Shown here piece by piece: positions 5,960 through 8,824 of a stretch of DNA of 8,824 nucleotides. The notes under the pieces are model-generated. The model was not told the origin of the DNA, did no database searches, and saw only the letters and a list, made by a program, of their open reading frames with translations. The DNA lies in NCBI GenBank assembly GCA_903822245.1, contig CAIJOE010000019.1:1-8824 (forward strand), written 5' to 3'. The first letter of the stretch is position 1. Each line of letters starts with the position of its first letter. Origin of the DNA: an uncultured Actinomycetes bacterium. GTDB taxonomy: Bacteria > Actinomycetota > Actinomycetes > Nanopelagicales > Nanopelagicaceae. The translations under genes and the position numbers were made by a program.

Positions 5960-5975
5960 TGAGTGTTAACACTCA
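5960..5975. promoter_or_regulatory. 16-bp perfect palindrome, likely operator of the cytochrome operon
   Basis: TGAGTGTTAACACTCA is identical to its reverse complement, has no loop and lies about 9 bases upstream of the candidate -35 box. This looks like the binding site of a dimeric regulator, at a position suited to an activator. It does not fit well the Rex, GlxR/CRP or LacI consensus sites I know, so the regulator is unknown. Confidence 0.5.
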
Positions 5976-5980
5976 AGCAG

Positions 5981-5990
5981 CAATTAATTG
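5981..5990. repeat. 10-bp palindrome CAATTAATTG
   Basis: This perfect palindrome lies 5 bases from the 16-bp palindrome in the 174-base gap before the zinc dehydrogenase gene. It may be a second regulator contact, or simply reflect AT-rich sequence. The rest of the gap (5991-6147) shows no gene and no strong terminator for the minus-strand gene ending at 6148. Confidence 0.25.
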
Positions 5991-6147
5991 GGGTAACTAC
6001 GTGCTTAACGTCGCCTTCGGCTAGCAAGTAATCCAATTTCGACTTTACTTGGTCCAGTTTGAAAATCCTTGAAGTAATTCATCCAAATCTAGGTTTCTGT
6101 TTCTTCTATTACCCAGTTATAAATTTATTAGAAAAATCACTTCAATG

Positions 6148-7152
6148 TTAAATACTTTTACCATTTGGAGTAATAATAATTTTTCTGCCAATTCCAGATT
6201 TGAAGGCGTTAAGTGCCTTTTCGTAATCATTTAATTCAAAACGGTTACTAATCATTACTTTTGGATTTAGGACTCCAGAGCTAAATAGATCAACCGCGCG
6301 ATCAAAAGTGTGAAGCACAGCCATCGAGCCGGCGATGGTAATTTCTTTGTTATAGATCCAAAATGGCTCTATTTCTACTTTTGCTTTTTCATTTGCAACA
6401 CCAAACTGCAAGAAAGTTCCACCAGGCATAACATGAGTTAGCCCTTCCTGAATCGCCTTTGCTACCCCAGTGCAGTCAATGACGACATCCCAACCGCGAG
6501 GTTGATCTAGATTCTTCGCATCATTAGTTGCGTGATCTACCCCTAATATTCGCGCCGTTTCTAGCTTTGTTTCGTTAATATCAATAATTGAAACACTTGC
6601 TGCGCCATTTCGCTTAGCAAGTTCAGCCATCATCAAGCCCATAGTTCCTGAGCCATATATCAAATAGTGTGATCCAGGAATTCTTGGCAAAACGTCATAC
6701 CCTCTAATTGCACAAGAAAGCGGTTCTATTAATGCCGCTTCAAATACATCGACTCCTTCGGGAAGAATATGAACATTCTTAACTGGCGACTTCAATAACT
6801 CTGCGGCGGCGCCTGGGTATGAAACTCCAAGAGCATTCCAATTTTCACAAAGGTTTCCTCTTGCGCGCCGACAATAGAAACATTCGCCGCAATGAAGTGA
6901 AGGGTCAACCGCAACCAAATCTCCGATTTTTACTTCAGTAACATCTTTTCCAATTGCGACCACTCTTCCCGACATTTCATGGCCGGGAATAATTGGCAAA
7001 GTTGGGGCGAATTCACCTTCAAGAATATGTAGGTCTGTGCCACAAATTCCAACGGCTGCAACTTTTACTATTACGTCACGATTACCTGGAGTTGGATCTG
7101 GAACATTTTCTATTGCGACTTTACCAATTCCCGTTATAACGCCAGCTTTCAT
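6148..7152 (-). CDS. Zinc-dependent medium-chain alcohol/polyol dehydrogenase (sorbitol/threonine dehydrogenase-like)
   Basis: This cytosolic enzyme oxidises a secondary alcohol, probably of a sugar, polyol or sugar acid, with NAD+. The 334 residues fit the family. The catalytic zinc ligands are C37 (GICGTDLH) and H58/E59 (PGHE). The structural zinc is held by C88, C91, C94 and C102 (HCGECFYCRRARGNLC). The Rossmann motif YGSGTMG spans 166-172, and D191 at the end of the second strand (SIIDINETK) favours NAD over NADP. The gene starts 9 bases after the lldD-like stop; its ribosome site GGGTAGGA includes that TAG stop, so the two genes are translated from one mRNA. The substrate cannot be read directly. 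The divergent sugar-acid dehydratase genes suggest a related pathway. Confidence 0.87.
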   Translation of the reverse strand: MKAGVITGIGKVAIENVPDPTPGNRDVIVKVAAVGICGTDLHILEGEFAPTLPIIPGHEMSGRVVAIGKDVTEVKIGDLVAVDPSLHCGECFYCRRARGNLCENWNALGVSYPGAAAELLKSPVKNVHILPEGVDVFEAALIEPLSCAIRGYDVLPRIPGSHYLIYGSGTMGLMMAELAKRNGAASVSIIDINETKLETARILGVDHATNDAKNLDQPRGWDVVIDCTGVAKAIQEGLTHVMPGGTFLQFGVANEKAKVEIEPFWIYNKEITIAGSMAVLHTFDRAVDLFSSGVLNPKVMISNRFELNDYEKALNAFKSGIGRKIIITPNGKSI

Positions 7153-7161
7153 GGTTTTGTC

Positions 7162-8400
7162 CTACCCTTTAAAACGTTCAATAAAGCGCACATGTTCAGG
7201 CTTTAATTCAGCCAGTGAGCGCACTCCAAGTAATTTCATAGTGCGGATCATTTGCGTTCGTAGAATTTCCAGGCTGCGATCCACGCCTTCTTTGCCACCT
7301 GCCATTAGTCCATAAAGATAGGCGCGACCGATCCAGGTGAAGTTAGCCCCTGATGCGATGGATGCAATGATGTCTGCGCCATGCATAATCCCGGTATCAA
7401 CATGAATTTCAAAATTCTTGCCGAGAGCTTTTCGAACTTCGGGAATTAAGTGGAATGGCACTGGCGCACGATCTAACTGGCGACCTCCATGGTTTGAAAG
7501 AATTATTGCATTCGCACCAGCTTTGACAACTAGCTTGGCATCTTCCACATTTTGAATTCCCTTAACAACTAACTTGCCTTTCCACTGCTTTCTAATCCAC
7601 TTAAGGTCTTCAATAGTCACCGTTGGATCAAACATTGAATCCAAGAGTTCAGCCACGGTGCCATTCCAAGAGTCAAGGGAGGCAAATTGCAGTGAATCAG
7701 TTGTTAGAAAATTAATCCACCACGAAGGGCGTGGAAGAGCATTTAGAATAGTTTTAGAAGTTAGTGAAGGTGGAATCGTCATTCCATTTCTAACATCACG
7801 CAGTCTTGCACCAGCAACAGGGACGTCTACGGTTAAAACCAGGGTGTCACAACCCGCCTTTGCTGCGCGCGCTACCAAATTCATCGAACGATCGCGGTCT
7901 TTCCACATATATAACTGAAACCAGTTGCGCCCATCTGGGGCTACGCGAAATACATCTTCAATTGAACGAGTTCCCATTGTCGAAAGTGTGTAAGGAATTC
8001 CGGCGTCTCTGGCTGCCGTTGCTCCGGCATACTCACCTTCGGTCTGCATCATTCGGGTAAAACCAGTTGGAGCAATTCCTACAGGCATCGACATTTTTTT
8101 GCCAAGCATATTTATTGAAAGATCAACATCAGAGACATCACGCAAGATCCGAGGTTGGAACTCAACTGCTTCAAATGCCTTACGCGCCCTTGATAAAGAA
8201 CTCTCAGTATCAGCTCCGCCATCGGTGTAATCAAAAGGACCTTGTGGGGTTCGACGCTTTGCTATGTCGCGAAGGTCATAAATCGTAAGGGCTCTAGAGA
8301 GGCGGCGCGTTCTTCCATTAAAGACTGGCTTACGAAACTTCATCAACCCGGCGAGATCTTTAAATCCCGGGAAGCGGCGCTTTACTTTTACTTGACCCAT
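7162..8400 (-). CDS. lldD: FMN-dependent L-lactate (2-hydroxy acid) dehydrogenase, long actinobacterial LldD type
   Basis: The enzyme oxidises L-lactate or a similar L-2-hydroxy acid to the 2-keto acid and passes electrons through FMN to the menaquinone pool, at the inner face of the membrane. The 412 residues include an N-terminal extension of about 35 residues before LTIYDLRDIAKRRTP, as in corynebacterial and mycobacterial LldD. Active-site residues of the family are in place: Y58 in FDYTDGGAD, the FMN-contacting APTGFTRMM (110-117), Y164 in WFQLYMW, D192 in TVDVPVAG, K280 in VVKGIQ, and H304 (proton acceptor) and R307 in LSNHGGRQLDRAP. GRAYLYGLMAGG is near the C-terminus. It is the first gene of a pair with the zinc dehydrogenase. 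Specificity could be another hydroxy acid; mycofactocin MftD is a relative, but no mft genes are seen here. Confidence 0.9.
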   Translation of the reverse strand: MGQVKVKRRFPGFKDLAGLMKFRKPVFNGRTRRLSRALTIYDLRDIAKRRTPQGPFDYTDGGADTESSLSRARKAFEAVEFQPRILRDVSDVDLSINMLGKKMSMPVGIAPTGFTRMMQTEGEYAGATAARDAGIPYTLSTMGTRSIEDVFRVAPDGRNWFQLYMWKDRDRSMNLVARAAKAGCDTLVLTVDVPVAGARLRDVRNGMTIPPSLTSKTILNALPRPSWWINFLTTDSLQFASLDSWNGTVAELLDSMFDPTVTIEDLKWIRKQWKGKLVVKGIQNVEDAKLVVKAGANAIILSNHGGRQLDRAPVPFHLIPEVRKALGKNFEIHVDTGIMHGADIIASIASGANFTWIGRAYLYGLMAGGKEGVDRSLEILRTQMIRTMKLLGVRSLAELKPEHVRFIERFKG

Positions 8401-8444
8401 AAGCGCATTTAACCAGCATTTCGCGGAGTAGGCTAGGCATTCTT
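8401..8444. promoter_or_regulatory. Compact divergent promoter region between lldD-like and dehydratase genes
   Basis: Only 44 bases separate the two start codons. For the minus-strand gene, TTAAAT (8412-8407) lies 6 bases before the ATG. For the plus-strand gene, TAGGCT (8429-8434, TANNNT) lies 10 bases before the ATG at 8445, inside the tandem repeat TAGGCTAGGC. Both would give leaderless or nearly leaderless mRNAs. GCATTT occurs twice 12 bases apart (8405 and 8417). With so little room, polymerase or a regulator on one promoter should affect the other. Confidence 0.4.
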
Positions 8445-8726
8445 ATGCGAAAGCTCTTGATTCTAAACACACACGACAACATTGCAGTTGTTTTAACAGA
8501 TCTTGCCATTGGAGATGAGATCAACGAATCTGGCTTTGCGATTAAAGTCCTAAACATGATTCCACGTGGCCACAAGATTGCCACAAAAGATATTTCTAAA
8601 GATGACGGCATTGTTAAGTATGGCGAACGCATGGGCCATGCAACTACTCAGATTAAAGTTGGCGAGCATGTCCATACCCATAATGTGCTTGGTGACCGAC
8701 TATCAGTTGAACAGGTATCCAAGTAA
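8445..8726 (+). CDS. SAF-domain small subunit of an altronate/galactarate-type dehydratase (UxaA N-terminal homologue)
   Basis: The 93-residue protein is a single SAF domain like the first ~90 residues of altronate dehydratase UxaA and like the alpha subunit of sulfolactate sulfo-lyase (SuyA). Visible family features are NIAVVLTDLAIGDEI, then VLNMIPRGHKIATKDI, IVKYGERMGHAT and the closing GEHVHTHNVLGDRL. In UxaA this domain is fused to the large catalytic part. Here it is a separate gene whose TAA stop is directly followed by the ATG of the large subunit, so the two should be made in equal amounts. The enzyme class removes water (or sulfite) from a sugar acid or hydroxy acid to give a 2-keto-3-deoxy acid. 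The substrate is not determined by this subunit. Confidence 0.85.
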   Translation: MRKLLILNTHDNIAVVLTDLAIGDEINESGFAIKVLNMIPRGHKIATKDISKDDGIVKYGERMGHATTQIKVGEHVHTHNVLGDRLSVEQVSK

Positions 8727-8824
8727 ATGAAACTTGATATTACAAACTTGAATGGATTTGATCACCAAAATCGTGGAGTTGGCATTCGAAATCTTCAATT
8801 GATCTTGCCATCCGTAGTCTGCTC
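8727..8824 (+). CDS. Large catalytic subunit of an altronate/galactarate-type dehydratase, 3'-truncated by the window edge
   Basis: Only the first 32 codons are inside the window. They read MKLDITNLNGFDHQNRGVGIRNLQLILPSVVCS, matching the opening of the UxaA/GarD C-terminal domain, where a G-x-x-R/N-x-G-R-x-G-I-R-N segment is followed by a hydrophobic stretch and a P-S/T-V-x-C motif. The ATG directly abuts the stop of the SAF-domain gene. The assignment rests on a short segment but is strengthened by the small subunit before it. Altronate, galactarate, fuconate, lyxonate-type and sulfolactate enzymes all share this domain. Confidence 0.75.
   Translation, partial: MKLDITNLNGFDHQNRGVGIRNLQLILPSVVC

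Noticed and set aside
5874..5972. 33-residue N-terminal extension of the small one-helix protein from a GTG
   Set aside because: It would cross the likely promoter and reach the palindrome, has a composition unlike the rest, and has no ribosome site.
5960..5975. Palindrome as a Rex or GlxR/CRP-type site
   Set aside because: TTGTGA occurs at its left edge, but the right half does not give TCACAA or TCACA at the correct spacing.
6013..6021. GCC-TTC-GGC mini-hairpin as terminator of the zinc dehydrogenase gene
   Set aside because: Only three base pairs and no U-tract on the minus strand; it lies more than 120 bases beyond the stop.
7806..8060. Plus-strand open frame opposite lldD (84 aa), and other antisense frames at 3049-3351, 7574-7918 and 8067-8288
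   Set aside because: They lie wholly within well-conserved genes on the other strand and have no recognisable motifs or promoter; they are frame shadows.
8360..8632. Minus-strand open frame covering the divergent promoter and SAF gene
   Set aside because: It is antisense to a clear SAF-domain gene and its sequence has no family-like features.

Overview
The window looks like chromosome from a streamlined, low-to-middle GC actinobacterium. The base composition is well below that of Streptomyces or Mycobacterium, genes are packed with short gaps or 4-base overlaps, and the L-lactate dehydrogenase is the long actinobacterial type. Several genes have a TANNNT -10 box placed so that transcription would begin at the start codon, which is leaderless expression common in Actinobacteria. 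A freshwater acI-type lineage (Nanopelagicales/Planktophila) is my best guess. This is inference from style, not a database match.

Left part, plus strand (1-2578). The window opens inside a methylmalonate-semialdehyde dehydrogenase gene (mmsA/iolA, C-terminal half), followed 4 bases later by 5-deoxy-glucuronate isomerase (iolB). Together they mark the end of a myo-inositol catabolic operon. Next comes trhO, a tRNA U34 hydroxylase of the rhodanese superfamily, with its own apparent leaderless promoter. It is probably a housekeeping gene unrelated to inositol.

Middle part, minus strand (2579-5990). Read in the direction of transcription, a three-gene membrane operon comes first: a 56-residue single-helix protein, a four-helix cytochrome b6-like diheme protein, and a 326-residue partner with one N-terminal helix, a large cysteine-free exported domain and C-terminal membrane segments. 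All three are joined by 4-base ATGA overlaps. No Rieske protein or CXXCH cytochrome is encoded next to them, and the partner lacks the canonical PEWY motif. This is the most unusual system in the window. A 16-bp perfect palindrome lies just upstream of the likely promoter of this operon. After the operon comes a 96-base stretch whose two strands can each fold into a long imperfect hairpin closed by a perfect 10-bp inverted repeat. Then follow a Gfo/Idh/MocA-family oxidoreductase with an apparent leaderless promoter and an unrecognised four-helix membrane protein that overlaps its 3' end. The membrane protein gene converges on trhO with no base between the two stop codons.

Right part (6148-8824). 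A minus-strand pair encodes a long-type FMN L-lactate (2-hydroxy acid) dehydrogenase and a zinc-dependent medium-chain polyol/sugar dehydrogenase. A 44-base divergent promoter region separates it from a plus-strand pair encoding a split altronate/galactarate-dehydratase-type enzyme: a 93-residue SAF-domain small subunit and the start of the large subunit. The set suggests an oxidative sugar-acid pathway. One testable idea is an L-fuconate-like route whose lactate end product is burned by LldD. No RNA genes of known family, insertion sequences or CRISPR arrays were seen, and no gene-free stretch exceeds 300 bases.
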